Shown here piece after piece: positions 17,163 through 25,756 of a DNA stretch of 64,000 nt (positions are counted from its first letter, which is position 1; each line of letters starts with the position of its first letter). The stretch is taken from NCBI GenBank assembly GCA_964562455.1, contig CAZLTN010000003.1, positions 84,778-148,777 on the forward strand, given 5' to 3'. The stretch comes from Ravibacter sp964562455. GTDB taxonomy: Bacteria; Bacteroidota; Bacteroidia; Cytophagales; Spirosomataceae. The notes beneath the pieces were generated by a model. It worked only from the letters and a program-made list of their open reading frames with translations, had not been told where the DNA came from and ran no database searches. The position numbers and the translations under genes were made by a program.

Positions 17163-18849
17163 TTGCCCTTAGTTCATTGAATTTTTCAGCCCGGATACCG
17201 GTATCGGAGTTCAGGTAATTAAGCGAAAAGCTCAGGCTTTGCCTTTTTGTCATTTGGTAGCCTGCCTGGAAGGTCGTTGTCATTACTTTACCGGTTATGC
17301 CGTATTGCCGGTTGACCAGGTACGAGAAGTTGGCCGAGGTGTTTATTTTCTTTTTCAGGAAAGCATAATTTGCGCCCACAGTAGGGCCATAAAACTTTAA
17401 CCTTTCAGAGCCTGTAGAATCCGGCACAGCTAGAAACGGCAGACTGGTCTGGGTATACGATGCCATCAGGTTCAGGCCCAGCCCGGTCTTATTTTGCTGG
17501 AAGAAATAGCCGAGGTTAAAATTCTGGTTGCTGGTCTCGGTCTGGCCTGCAGTAGCTTTGTTGAGATCGGAAAGCTGCTGGTGGGAAGCCGAAATCGTAA
17601 ACAAGTGCGTAAGATCTGCGTCAGCTAACATATAGCGCATGTTGGCAGAAGCGGAAAGATTATTCTGCGCGATGCGGAGCGTATCGATCAGCGGCCTTAT
17701 ACCGGCCTTCTGGCTGATCCCGTAATTCGATACCGACAAATCGAGCCCCATCGTATGATCAGGATTCACAGACAGCGCCAGAGATCCTACCGATCTGCCC
17801 GTCGCCACGTTTTTGTTACGGGCCAGGTTGTCGAGCTGCCGGCCGTAGCTACCCGATATACGTATCTTACCCCTGATAAGGTTAAGCGCCGAAACCAGTG
17901 TATAGCTTTCGATGTCGCTCTGGAAATAATAGGCGCCCATGGTCTGGAAATTTGGATCTATACGTTTATACTGGATTTTAACGGATCCCCATTTGTCCTG
18001 GTAGCCTGCTGCCAGGTGAGCCGCGCCGGTAAGCTGCGTAGACAATCGCGGTGTAATCAGGCCTCCTGCCAGCCTGACCAGCCGGTTGCTGGCTTCGCCC
18101 TGTACCTCTGCCGACCGCATATCCCGCGTATAGGCGCTGCCGGCCACGTCGGCCTCAATGGCAAGGTGTTTGACCAGCAGAAGCCTGGAAGTGATGCCTA
18201 TTACGAGGTTTTCGGCAGGCCGGGTATTCCCGATGGTATCAGTCGGCCAGAGAGATACCTTGCTTGTGTCGTCCCGGGCCCGGAGCATTACGATGTCGAC
18301 ATAATTGCGGGCCGTACCGTATCCGAGCTTTACCGCATAGCCCGTCCGTCTGAAAGAAGGGATAATAGCCGGATCGGCTATCGTGGTCGATGTCGCCTTA
18401 TTGAACCGTCCGTATACTGCACCCAGGCGTAGTTTGCCCGGGTTAAGCTCCACACCCCCACCCAGGAAGGTATGCCCGGCCAGCGTAAAAGGAGAAAAAG
18501 AAACATTACGATAACCTGCATGGACAGTAGCCCATTTGTAGCCGGGGCTGGCGCCAAACTGATTGAAGGGCTGCCTGAAGCTGCTGCCCTGGTTTCCGAG
18601 CACGGCCGAAAACGGGAGATTGATGCCACCGGGGAGGCTCAGGTTTACGGCTGCGTTGAGGCCAAGCGGGGCGGGTTGGTTACGTCCCTCGATACCCCTG
18701 GAAGTATAGTAGCCTGCGTAGGTATTGATACCGCCCGATATTTTTACCGCTCTGGCTGCCGCCGGTGGTTTTTCCTGGGCGCCGGCCTCTATTGAGAGAA
18801 TAGCCGTCAGCCCGAAAACCATAAATGCCGATGTAAAGCCGCCAATCAT
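17137..18849 (-). CDS. Outer-membrane beta-barrel protein, first gene of the block
   Basis: A 570-aa protein with a signal peptide (residues 1-24, ending EAGAQ). The remainder consists of alternating amphipathic strands (YKWATVHAGYRNVSF, LGAVYGRFNKAT, INTSANFSYLVNRQYG) of the kind that span the outer membrane. The chain ends in Phe (ANVGYGISF), the usual BAM recognition signature. It resembles no specific porin or TonB receptor and has no plug domain. As first gene in a run of exported proteins, it may anchor or export the giant protein encoded next. A ribosome binding site AGGAG lies 7 bases before the ATG, which is unusual in this phylum, and it can be hidden in a hairpin. Confidence 0.82.
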   Translation of the reverse strand: MIGGFTSAFMVFGLTAILSIEAGAQEKPPAAARAVKISGGINTYAGYYTSRGIEGRNQPAPLGLNAAVNLSLPGGINLPFSAVLGNQGSSFRQPFNQFGASPGYKWATVHAGYRNVSFSPFTLAGHTFLGGGVELNPGKLRLGAVYGRFNKATSTTIADPAIIPSFRRTGYAVKLGYGTARNYVDIVMLRARDDTSKVSLWPTDTIGNTRPAENLVIGITSRLLLVKHLAIEADVAGSAYTRDMRSAEVQGEASNRLVRLAGGLITPRLSTQLTGAAHLAAGYQDKWGSVKIQYKRIDPNFQTMGAYYFQSDIESYTLVSALNLIRGKIRISGSYGRQLDNLARNKNVATGRSVGSLALSVNPDHTMGLDLSVSNYGISQKAGIRPLIDTLRIAQNNLSASANMRYMLADADLTHLFTISASHQQLSDLNKATAGQTETSNQNFNLGYFFQQNKTGLGLNLMASYTQTSLPFLAVPDSTGSERLKFYGPTVGANYAFLKKKINTSANFSYLVNRQYGITGKVMTTTFQAGYQMTKRQSLSFSLNYLNSDTGIRAEKFNELRANVGYGISF

Positions 18850-18879
18850 AGAAATACTCCTGAGAATTAGTATTTCTCA
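18850..18879 (-). promoter_or_regulatory. Leader with two mutually exclusive hairpins at the start codon
   Basis: Read on the minus strand, arms AGAAATACT (18877-18869) and AGTATTTCT (18858-18850) form a 9-bp hairpin that touches the ATG at 18849. It holds the Shine-Dalgarno sequence AGGAG (18861-18857) partly in its loop and partly in its stem. A competing hairpin TGAGAA/TTCTCA (18879-18874 with 18866-18861) uses the upstream arm and leaves the start region free. This could be a thermosensor-like or protein-controlled translational switch for the block. It is inferred from sequence only. Confidence 0.55.
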
Positions 18880-18953
18880 ATATTGTGCGGCTCCGACGGA
18901 AAAAATGATAAACTATCGATGAAGGGATGGGGATAATCGCTGAATAGTTTTTT

Positions 18954-19051
18954 ACCACGGAGTTGCACAGAGGCAGCACGGAGTTACGCGGAGGGGAAAT
19001 TCCTGCATTTCTCCGTGCAACTCCGTGATAAAACTCTGCATCCTCCGTGGT
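18954..19051. repeat. Inverted repeat built on CACGGAGTTGCAC
   Basis: Outer arms ACCACGGAG (18954-18962) and CTCCGTGGT (19043-19051), and an inner exact 13-bp pair (18956-18968 with 19015-19027), make a long imperfect hairpin. It lies between the sialidase-like gene and the barrel gene on the same strand, and probably ends transcription from the former. Confidence 0.75.
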
Positions 19052-19054
19052 TAG

Positions 19055-20122
19055 CTACTCCGGCCAGCTCAACCCGGTAATAGGCTTCAGCTTTTCGAAA
19101 TCAACCTTTTCCAGGTCAAGAACGACATGTTTGACACGCTGGCGTTTCCAGGTGTACGTAAAATGTACCTTGCCGTCTTTAGCCTGAATAACGGCAGGGT
19201 AGGAGTATTCGCCCGGCTCTTTTTCAAATACCCAGGCTGCTCTCCAGTTCTTTCCGTCTTTGGATACAGCCAGGTTAAGCGGTGTCCTCTGGCGTGCGTC
19301 CGTATGATTATAGATAAGGGCCTGCCACCCGTTTTTCAACGTGACGGCGTCGGTGCCTGCATTGTTGTTGGGAAGGCCGGTCAGCTCCAGCTGGCTCCAG
19401 GTTTTTCCGCCGTCGGTCGACCAGCTTTCGGCGATACGGCTTTCCCTTGTCCTGTGAAGAGCCTGCAGATTTCCGTTCGGATATTCCAGTATGCTACCCT
19501 GGATCGCATTAAAGCGATGGCCTAATTTGACTACTTCCCATGTTTTACCAAAATCCCGGGTAAGCTCCATCTGAACCCTCCAACCATCATGCTCGCTGCT
19601 GGCGGGACAGATCAATAAGCCGTCTTTAGTCAAAAATGGCTTATTTTTAATTGGCCCGAAAACATCCTCGGGAAGACGCCTCGCTTCCGACCAGGTTTTG
19701 CCATTGTCGTTCGACACTTTCATCTCGCCCCACCAGGTAGGTACATCGCGTCCGACTTTATAAAACAGGATCAGCGGTCCGCCGGGCACCTGGTAAAGGA
19801 CAGGGTTCCAGGTAGGATAACGCTTTTTGCTATGCTGGATGCCGTTTGCCACCGCTACCGGCTGCGTCCATTTACCGTTCACAATACGGCTCGACCATAT
19901 CTCGACATCGGGGTTGTTTTCGTGCGTACCGCCAAACCATGCCGCTACGAGGCCCTCCGGGGTCTCGGCAATGGTAGAAGCGTGACAGCTCGGGAAAGGG
20001 GCTTCGGTATAAATAAACTCATTTGTTACTTCTTTAACCGCAGAAGTCTGGGAAAAAATCAATGCCGGGGAAGACATTGACAAAAGGACCGCGAATAATC
20101 CCCGGGAGAAAAAACTTGTCAT
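19055..20122 (-). CDS. Sialidase-family (BNR repeat) secreted protein
   Basis: A 355-aa protein with a signal peptide (residues 1-25, ending LIFSQ). It shows four Asp-box (BNR) motifs of the form SxDxGxTW: SNDNGKTW, TRDFGKTW, STDGGKTW and the degenerate SKDGKNW, spaced as in a six-bladed propeller. FPSCHASTIAETPEGLVAAWFGG near the N-terminus is the usual opening of the exo-alpha-sialidase-like family found in Bacteroidota polysaccharide loci. The classical sialidase arginine triad cannot be confirmed by eye, and many members act on other glycans, for instance rhamnogalacturonan. It stands alone, with no SusC/SusD pair nearby. Periplasmic or exported. Confidence 0.85.
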   Translation of the reverse strand: MTSFFSRGLFAVLLSMSSPALIFSQTSAVKEVTNEFIYTEAPFPSCHASTIAETPEGLVAAWFGGTHENNPDVEIWSSRIVNGKWTQPVAVANGIQHSKKRYPTWNPVLYQVPGGPLILFYKVGRDVPTWWGEMKVSNDNGKTWSEARRLPEDVFGPIKNKPFLTKDGLLICPASSEHDGWRVQMELTRDFGKTWEVVKLGHRFNAIQGSILEYPNGNLQALHRTRESRIAESWSTDGGKTWSQLELTGLPNNNAGTDAVTLKNGWQALIYNHTDARQRTPLNLAVSKDGKNWRAAWVFEKEPGEYSYPAVIQAKDGKVHFTYTWKRQRVKHVVLDLEKVDFEKLKPITGLSWPE

Positions 20123-20198
20123 AAAAATTAAAATATTTGATTTAAATGGTTACTCGTTTTTGGGTTAAAAGTACCTGTTGCGCTTTCCGGAAAGCATA

Positions 20199-21872
20199 CT
20201 ACATATCCCATCTGACCCTGACAATCCTGCTCGACACGCCGATCTCACGGAAGAAGTGCTGCCAGTAGAGCTGCCTTGCCGATAAATGGTCTGTCGGCGA
20301 TTTGATTTCAACAAAGCTATAGTACCCGTCCTTCCAGATCAGCAGGTCGGGAAATCCCCGGGTCTTGTCCCTCAGATCGGTTGCCATTTCCATCAGTACC
20401 AGGCGGAGCTGATCGACTGAAAGCAGGCTTGTAATGGTAAGGACCTGCTCAAGAAGCCCCTCATGCCAGCCTACGAGCACGTTAGTGATACCGAACTTTT
20501 CTTCAAAAGTAGAGACAAGGGCGTCTTTTACTTCCCCTGTGGAATTTAGATAACCGATACGTTCCCTCAGCATGTGCTCCCGTTTCTGGTAAAAATCAGG
20601 CAGGAAAAAGTCGGAGGGCACGCGCTGGAGAGGATGATGGATAGCCTGTACGTTGGTGTCATAGATAATATCCCAGAAAAGCAGCCCGAAAATCGACCGC
20701 CAGGGGACATTTTCGCTGAAAAAAGCGCAGTAACCTTCATTTATAAAATGATGCGCCGCTCCAGCTTCGACCTGGTGCCGGTACAGAACCGGCAGTGCGA
20801 TGACATCGGCATCGTGAAGCGCAAGTGTGGTTTGCCTGATTACCCGCTTTTTTGACCGCGAAATTTTCTCGTAGAAATCCTTTCCGAAATATAGCTCGTC
20901 AGCATTTTGAGGCGAGCCGGTCATTTCGAGACAAAGATTACATGCTTCCTCCCGGTATCCCAGTTTGTAAAGCAGCCGTGCTTTGCGTTCCCTTGCCGGG
21001 GGTACGGAAACGAGGTTATATAGGTCGAGTGCAGACGCGTACAGCTTGCATCGTTCAGCCCAGCCCGCTACCTTAAGCACAAGGCGGTCCAGCGAAGGTA
21101 CGGCACCAGCCGACAAATTCCCGGCTATCTCCGAATGGTTGAGGCTGAACCAATCGTATACTTCTTCGGGTGAGTGGGTATGGATCATCTCCGAAAACAC
21201 ATCCTTCAGATAGGAAACCAGCAGCGCATCGTCTATTTCTTTCCTGGATTCGAATTTCCGCGAAAGGGTTTCTTCGTCGAACGACTGGAACCTGACATGA
21301 CCGAGATCCCTGATCACGAACTCCGTCATATCGTCGTGACTGTTTCCGAAAAACAGGAATTTCATAAGCTCCACCGTACGGGCGTGCTCTACCTGCACGA
21401 TATCGGCCGACTCAAGGATGGCTTCGATCAGAGTGCCGGGATCGTATTCGTGAAGCAGCCACCTGGCCAGATCCGGCTTTTTTATGCTTTTCACAGGCAT
21501 GATCACGGGTTTCAGCAAAGAAGCAACTTCCCACAGGTCATGCTTTGTCAGCATTTCCAGCAAAGGGGCTATGTCACCCCGGAGTTCGTCCGAGGGCCTG
21601 CTGGTAAATCCCGCTTCGGTAAGATACGTTATGGCTCCGGCCGGATCCGCTATTTCCGGGTAGGAGAGGGAACCTGTCTTGAAATAGAGGCCTTTCCTGT
21701 TGCTCATCCTTATAAAGAGGCATCTCGGATCTTCAGGAAGGTCCTGGTAAGCCTGCAGGAACTGCAGCTCGTCATCGCGCAAAAGATGACCGTACATGCT
21801 CCTGACAAATTCCGTCAGGTAGTCAAAATAAGCCAGGTAATATTTCGGTGGAAGGATAATAGCGTCAGACAT
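20199..21872 (-). CDS. FAN1-type VRR-NUC structure-specific nuclease
   Basis: A 557-aa protein. The C-terminal 60 residues are a VRR-NUC nuclease domain with the motif GFPDLLIW then FVEIKSPTDHLSARQLYW, containing the metal-binding D, E and K of the PD-(D/E)XK fold and the Q that follows. The N-terminal part has a winged-helix-like segment (LPEDPRCLFIRMSNRKGLYF). The middle is helical repeat (RKARLLYKLGYREEACNLCLEM), matching the SAP-less bacterial FAN1 arrangement, whose length is about 550 aa. FAN1 enzymes unhook DNA interstrand crosslinks and cleave 5' flaps. The gene is divergent from pgk with 147 bases between. Confidence 0.87.
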   Translation of the reverse strand: MSDAIILPPKYYLAYFDYLTEFVRSMYGHLLRDDELQFLQAYQDLPEDPRCLFIRMSNRKGLYFKTGSLSYPEIADPAGAITYLTEAGFTSRPSDELRGDIAPLLEMLTKHDLWEVASLLKPVIMPVKSIKKPDLARWLLHEYDPGTLIEAILESADIVQVEHARTVELMKFLFFGNSHDDMTEFVIRDLGHVRFQSFDEETLSRKFESRKEIDDALLVSYLKDVFSEMIHTHSPEEVYDWFSLNHSEIAGNLSAGAVPSLDRLVLKVAGWAERCKLYASALDLYNLVSVPPARERKARLLYKLGYREEACNLCLEMTGSPQNADELYFGKDFYEKISRSKKRVIRQTTLALHDADVIALPVLYRHQVEAGAAHHFINEGYCAFFSENVPWRSIFGLLFWDIIYDTNVQAIHHPLQRVPSDFFLPDFYQKREHMLRERIGYLNSTGEVKDALVSTFEEKFGITNVLVGWHEGLLEQVLTITSLLSVDQLRLVLMEMATDLRDKTRGFPDLLIWKDGYYSFVEIKSPTDHLSARQLYWQHFFREIGVSSRIVRVRWDM

Positions 21873-21952
21873 CCGGTCGAAGAAGCCCTGTTAACCAAAT
21901 AAGCTTCTGTTTTTTTGTATTATAAATGGATAAAGTGGTAGATTACAATCGA

Positions 21953-21987
21953 TTTGTATAATATCCGATTGTATTGATTTACTTTTG
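21953..21987 (+). promoter_or_regulatory. Promoter of pgk
   Basis: A TTTG -33 element (21953-21956) is followed after 23 bases by TACTTTTG (21980-21987), an exact match to the Bacteroidota -7 consensus TAnnTTTG. The start codon is 32 bases further on. Spacing is at the upper end of the accepted range. Confidence 0.65.
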
Positions 21988-22019
21988 CCCTCCATACATT
22001 GATAAGCCAATCGTAATTT

Positions 22020-23210
22020 ATGAAAACAGTCGACTCCTTTAGTTTTGCCGGGCGTAAGGCCCTAGTAAGAGTAGATTTCAATGTCCCGTTAAATGCGAAA
22101 TTTGAGATTACGGATGATACGCGTATCAAAGCGACTATTCCCACTATCACAAAGATACTAAATGATGGCGGTTCGGCTATATTGATGTCGCACCTGGGGC
22201 GCCCCAAAGACGGCCCAACCGACAAGTATTCGCTCCGTCACCTGGTTACGCCACTGTCGTTGATTTTCGGTCGTAATGTAAAATTCGCCGATGACTGTAT
22301 CGGGGAAAGTGCCGTCTCACAGGCAGCTTCTCTCCAGCCCGGAGAAATACTTCTCCTGGAAAACCTCCGTTTTTACAAAGAAGAGGAAAAAGGAGATGAG
22401 GCCTTTGCCGGAAAGCTTGCCGCCTTGGGCGATGTATGGGTAAACGACGCTTTCGGAACGGCGCACCGGGCGCATGCTTCTACTGCTGTGATCAGTAAGT
22501 TCTTTAAGGACAAGGTGGCGGGCTACGTGCTCCAGGCCGAGCTCGATAATGCCCAGCGTATCCTCGAAGAGGCTGAGAAACCTTTTACGGCCATAATGGG
22601 CGGTGCCAAGATTTCAGATAAAATACTGATCATCGAGAAGCTTCTCGATAAAGTAAATAACCTGATTATCGGGGGAGGAATGTCGTATACTTTCTCCAAA
22701 GCGCTTGGCGGAAGCATAGGGAATTCGTTGCTGGAGGAAGACAAGCAGGAGCTTACGCTGGAGATTCTTGAAAAAGCCAAAAGCAAAGGAGTGCAGTTGT
22801 ACCTCCCGGTAGATACCGTCATAGCCAACGATTTTAAAAACGATGCCGAAAGAAAGGTAGTCCCTGCCGGCGAAATACCCGACGGATGGGAGGGGCTGGA
22901 TATCGGTCCTGAAACCGTAGAGCTTTTCAAAAATGTAGTGGCGGGATCCAAAACCATCTTGTGGAACGGACCGATGGGTGTTTTCGAATTCCCGAATTTC
23001 GCCAAGGGAACCAATGCAATTGCGCAGGCTGTAGTGGCGGCTACTGAAGAAAACAACGCTTTTTCCCTTATAGGAGGCGGCGATTCGGCATCGGCCATCA
23101 ATAATGCCGGGTTCGGCGACCGCGTGAGCTATGTCTCTACCGGCGGCGGCGCGCTCCTCGAGTATATGGAAGGTAAAGTCCTTCCGGGAGTAGCGGCGCT
23201 GGAAGAATAA
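22020..23210 (+). CDS. pgk: Phosphoglycerate kinase
   Basis: A 396-aa protein of the usual length. It converts 1,3-bisphosphoglycerate and ADP to 3-phosphoglycerate and ATP in cytoplasmic glycolysis. Hallmarks in order are RVDFNVPLN (substrate site), SHLGRP, LLENLRFYKEEE, FGTAHRAHAST, IMGGAKISDK (adenine site), WNGPMGVFE and the glycine-rich GGGDSASA with the C-terminal STGGGALLE. All key residues are present. It is a single gene with its own promoter, divergent from the FAN1-type nuclease, and is followed by a REP-like palindrome that may end the transcript. Confidence 0.98.
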   Translation: MKTVDSFSFAGRKALVRVDFNVPLNAKFEITDDTRIKATIPTITKILNDGGSAILMSHLGRPKDGPTDKYSLRHLVTPLSLIFGRNVKFADDCIGESAVSQAASLQPGEILLLENLRFYKEEEKGDEAFAGKLAALGDVWVNDAFGTAHRAHASTAVISKFFKDKVAGYVLQAELDNAQRILEEAEKPFTAIMGGAKISDKILIIEKLLDKVNNLIIGGGMSYTFSKALGGSIGNSLLEEDKQELTLEILEKAKSKGVQLYLPVDTVIANDFKNDAERKVVPAGEIPDGWEGLDIGPETVELFKNVVAGSKTILWNGPMGVFEFPNFAKGTNAIAQAVVAATEENNAFSLIGGGDSASAINNAGFGDRVSYVSTGGGALLEYMEGKVLPGVAALEE

Positions 23211-23261
23211 GAGTACCCCTTCTTCCGGCTTCTGAAATAACAACAGATGCTACCGAATGCG

Positions 23262-23361
23262 TTATCAGGCACTCTGTCTGTAAAAAATACGGTACATCGA
23301 TTGGAAATTATGCCCCGTATGGGCTACCGTTCCTGACGAACAGGTAGCTTTCATACGGGGC
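23262..23361 (+). repeat. REP-like element, copy A
   Basis: A unit running from TCAGGCACT through CTGTAAAAAAT into a hairpin with exact 10-bp arms GCCCCGTATG (23312-23321) and CATACGGGGC (23352-23361). The same order of parts recurs at 23590-23703. It lies just after pgk and may serve as its transcript end. Confidence 0.8.
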
Positions 23362-23584
23362 ATTTTGTCTATTCTTCAAAATATGGTCATTCTTCAAATT
23401 TAAAATGGAAAATTATAGAACTATTTTTCCATGTTGAAATCTTTTACTCATTGAAGGCGTTTTAGGTATATCAAAGTCAATAACCCCTTCTTCTTGTTTT
23501 TCATCTTCGCAGGTTTTTATTCCAGTTATATTTCTTTTGAGGTTGCTCATGACGATGCTGTCTGAATATGCACGCCTTAGAAAT

Positions 23585-23757
23585 GTGCCGTCAGGCACTA
23601 CCGATCTGTAAAAAATGAAATCCGATGTAAACCGCGTGCCCCGTATGGGGCTACCCCGTAGCGGAACGTCCGTCTATCTGTTGGGTAGCCCCATACGGGG
23701 CACGTTGTCGGCAGATGTCTTCCTGTTGCTATAGATGGGTAGCCCCTGACGGGGCAT
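23585..23757 (+). repeat. REP-like element, copy B, plus a third half-unit
   Basis: This copy repeats the layout of the element after pgk: CAGGCACT, CTGTAAAAAAT, then an exact 21-bp inverted repeat (23636-23656 with 23683-23703) whose core CCCCGTATGGGG is itself palindromic. A further half-unit with GGGTAGCCCC and GACGGGGC lies at 23737-23757. The 223 bases between copies A and B (23362-23584) are AT-rich. They hold only a doubtful 61-codon minus-strand frame that begins inside copy B; I do not call it a gene. Confidence 0.82.
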
Positions 23758-23760
23758 TTA

Positions 23761-25149
23761 TCAATGCGCTACCTGAGCTGCTGCGAGCATAATATTATGC
23801 AGGTCGCTATTTTTAATATGCGGCCGGATAAGCTCGCTTCCCGGTCCGAAAGCTCCCAGTTCCACGAAGTCGGCAGAATGCCCGGTACCTGCCCAACTTA
23901 CAGACGTATAGGCCGTTTGGATCTCACCGAGTTGCCTGAAAGGTAGCTTGTAGGGATTGTAAAGCCCTTCTTCTTTTGGCGCTGTATAAAAAGTCAGCAA
24001 CAGCTCTGCTTCTTCTTTTTTAATGGCATATCCCTGGGCTGCTTCGATACGCTCTATGACCTGGGCGGGTTTGAAATGGTGCGTAATGCCTCTCAGAATC
24101 CAGTCATTTGTATTTTTGAAAGTCTGGATACGGTCGAAATTGCTGTCTTTGCCGAACAGGCCCGGGTTGGCATTACCGTGGTCTGTAGTGAAGATCACAA
24201 GTGTTTCACCGTCTTTTTTTGCGAAATCGATGGCAGTCTTTAACGCCTCATCGAGCGCTATCTGATCATACAGGAGTCCTCCGACATCGTTGGAGTGCGC
24301 AGCCCAGTCGACCTTACCTCCTTCTATCTGCATTGCAAAACCTTTCGGATTCCTGGAAAGGCGTGTGATCGCCGCTGCGGTCATTTCCGCAAGAGAAGGC
24401 GTCGCGGCAAGAATTTCGTTGCTGGCCGATGCATCCAGTGAAAAAGGAAGCCCGTTTTCTACAAACGCCCCTAAAAGGGGTTTGGAGGAGGTAGCGGCTG
24501 CAAGCAGCGCATTCCTGTCATGAACTACGTTATATCCTGCTTTCGAAAACGCGCCGAATACGTCCGCTTTATCTTTACGGAGCTCACCACTGAAAAATTC
24601 TTTTCCGCCACCCAGTAGCACATCGAATTTTAACGTGAGATACTGCTGTGCGATTTCGTCCTGGCTGCCGCGCGAGGCGCTGTTTACAGAGAAGCCCGCA
24701 GGCGTTGCGTGGGTGATGGGAACGGTTGTAACGCAGCCGACCGATTTACCGGCTTCCTTGAACTTCTGCAGGATAGGCTTGTTAAAGCTACCGTCAGCAT
24801 TGACATTCAGGGAGCCGTTAGGAACTTTGACGCCCCCGCCCCAGGCAGAGCTGCCGGCAGCAGAATCAGTTACCAAGGCACTGGCCGAAGAGGTATCTAC
24901 CAACGCTCTTACGGCCTGGTTTTCTTCGTAAAGCTTCAGCCAGGTGCTCCTGCGCCCTTCTTTTCTCCGGAGCAGGAGGTCAGCCATATTCAAAGTGCCG
25001 GTACTCATGCCATCACTGACAATGAAGATAATGTTTTTGGCTTTTTTTCCTTTGGAAAGCGCTTGTGCATACACAGAGTTTCCTCCTGGTAAAAGCGAGG
25101 TGCCCAGGAATGCCAGGGAACTGTTTCTGAAAAAATCTCTTCTTTTCAT
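23761..25149 (-). CDS. Alkaline phosphatase, PhoA type
   Basis: A 462-aa exported phosphomonoesterase. The N-terminus has a Tat-like signal (KRRDFFRNSSLAFLG) and cleavage near VYAQA. Metal and nucleophile motifs are present: IIFIVSDGMS (metal-binding Asp), VTDSAAGSSAWGGG with Ser96 as nucleophile after Asp95, THATPAGF, EGGKVDWAAHSND, TTDHGNAN and, near the C-terminus, AGTGHSADFV (metal His). The family hydrolyses phosphate esters in the periplasm with two Zn and one Mg ion, supplying phosphate. Its 3' end abuts the REP-like repeats. No PHO-box-like site is evident upstream. It is not the PhoX or PhoD type. Confidence 0.93.
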   Translation of the reverse strand: MKRRDFFRNSSLAFLGTSLLPGGNSVYAQALSKGKKAKNIIFIVSDGMSTGTLNMADLLLRRKEGRRSTWLKLYEENQAVRALVDTSSASALVTDSAAGSSAWGGGVKVPNGSLNVNADGSFNKPILQKFKEAGKSVGCVTTVPITHATPAGFSVNSASRGSQDEIAQQYLTLKFDVLLGGGKEFFSGELRKDKADVFGAFSKAGYNVVHDRNALLAAATSSKPLLGAFVENGLPFSLDASASNEILAATPSLAEMTAAAITRLSRNPKGFAMQIEGGKVDWAAHSNDVGGLLYDQIALDEALKTAIDFAKKDGETLVIFTTDHGNANPGLFGKDSNFDRIQTFKNTNDWILRGITHHFKPAQVIERIEAAQGYAIKKEEAELLLTFYTAPKEEGLYNPYKLPFRQLGEIQTAYTSVSWAGTGHSADFVELGAFGPGSELIRPHIKNSDLHNIMLAAAQVAH

Positions 25150-25176
25150 TTAGAATAAACGGGTATTGGATTGTTG

Positions 25177-25267
25177 TTTTGAATACTTGATAAAAGTCCC
25201 TGAGCGAAGTCGAAGGGGGTTTATTTTGAATATCTAATAATGGCTCCTGGGCGGAGTCGAAGGGCCA
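25177..25267 (+). repeat. Two imperfect 47-bp tandem units with GAGTCGAAGGG core
   Basis: TTTTGAATA...GAGCGAAGTCGAAGGG (25177-25220) is repeated with changes as TTTTGAATA...GGCGGAGTCGAAGGG (25224-25267). The core belongs to the same dispersed family as the tandem repeat at 36.4 kb. It lies in the 250-bp divergent spacer between the phosphatase and the His-rich protein. Confidence 0.7.
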
Positions 25268-25399
25268 TAGATCACAGCATGATAATTAACCCACCGTAAA
25301 GTTATACGACTTACTCTCAAAAAAATACCTTTTCATGTAAAGATCAGATGAAGCTTTTTACGTATTTTTGGCTATATTTCATTTTTCCGGTAAAGAAAA

Positions 25400-25756
25400 A
25401 TGCAGCGAAGCAAATGGCTGGGTTATGGTATGGTGCTGTTATGGGGATTTGTACTCTCCATCAACATCCTGTTTCGCCATGCCCACAGGCTGCCTGACGG
25501 AAGAATAATCTCGCACGTTCACCCTTTTAAATGGACAGGCGAAAAGGGGCCGGTTCCTTATAACCCGCACAGCAAGTCGGAGCTTTCATGGCTCGATGTA
25601 CATAGCAATACACCATTTTTCGGAGAAGCCCCCCAGGAATATAACCTGCCGGAGTACATCCTCCCGCAGACCGGGCTTGTTTCGGACTATACTTTTTGCT
25701 TCATTTCCTGCCGCATAGAGCCGGAAAACCCCAGGGGACCGCCCGCACTCGGATAG
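25400..25756 (+). CDS. Small membrane-anchored His-rich protein
   Basis: A 118-aa protein. Residues 7-25 form a hydrophobic signal anchor, followed at once by RHAHRLPDGRIISHVHPFK, with four histidines in two HxH pairs and a Gly turn between them. The rest is hydrophilic with two cysteines in CFISC near residue 99-103. I recall similar short proteins beside TonB receptors in Bacteroidota. The HxH pairs suggest binding of a transition metal in the periplasm, which is inference. It precedes a TonB receptor gene by 147 bases on the same strand and may share its transcript. The length and N-terminus look intact. Confidence 0.65.
   Translation: MQRSKWLGYGMVLLWGFVLSINILFRHAHRLPDGRIISHVHPFKWTGEKGPVPYNPHSKSELSWLDVHSNTPFFGEAPQEYNLPEYILPQTGLVSDYTFCFISCRIEPENPRGPPALG

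Noticed and set aside
5085..18849. Interpretation of the surface block as a contractile injection system or as T9SS core
   Set aside because: No sheath, tube, baseplate, AAA ATPase, or Por/Gld/Spr core gene can be recognised.
23413..23598. 61-codon minus-strand frame between REP-like copies
   Set aside because: Its start lies inside the repeat and there is no recognisable domain; coding status cannot be supported.
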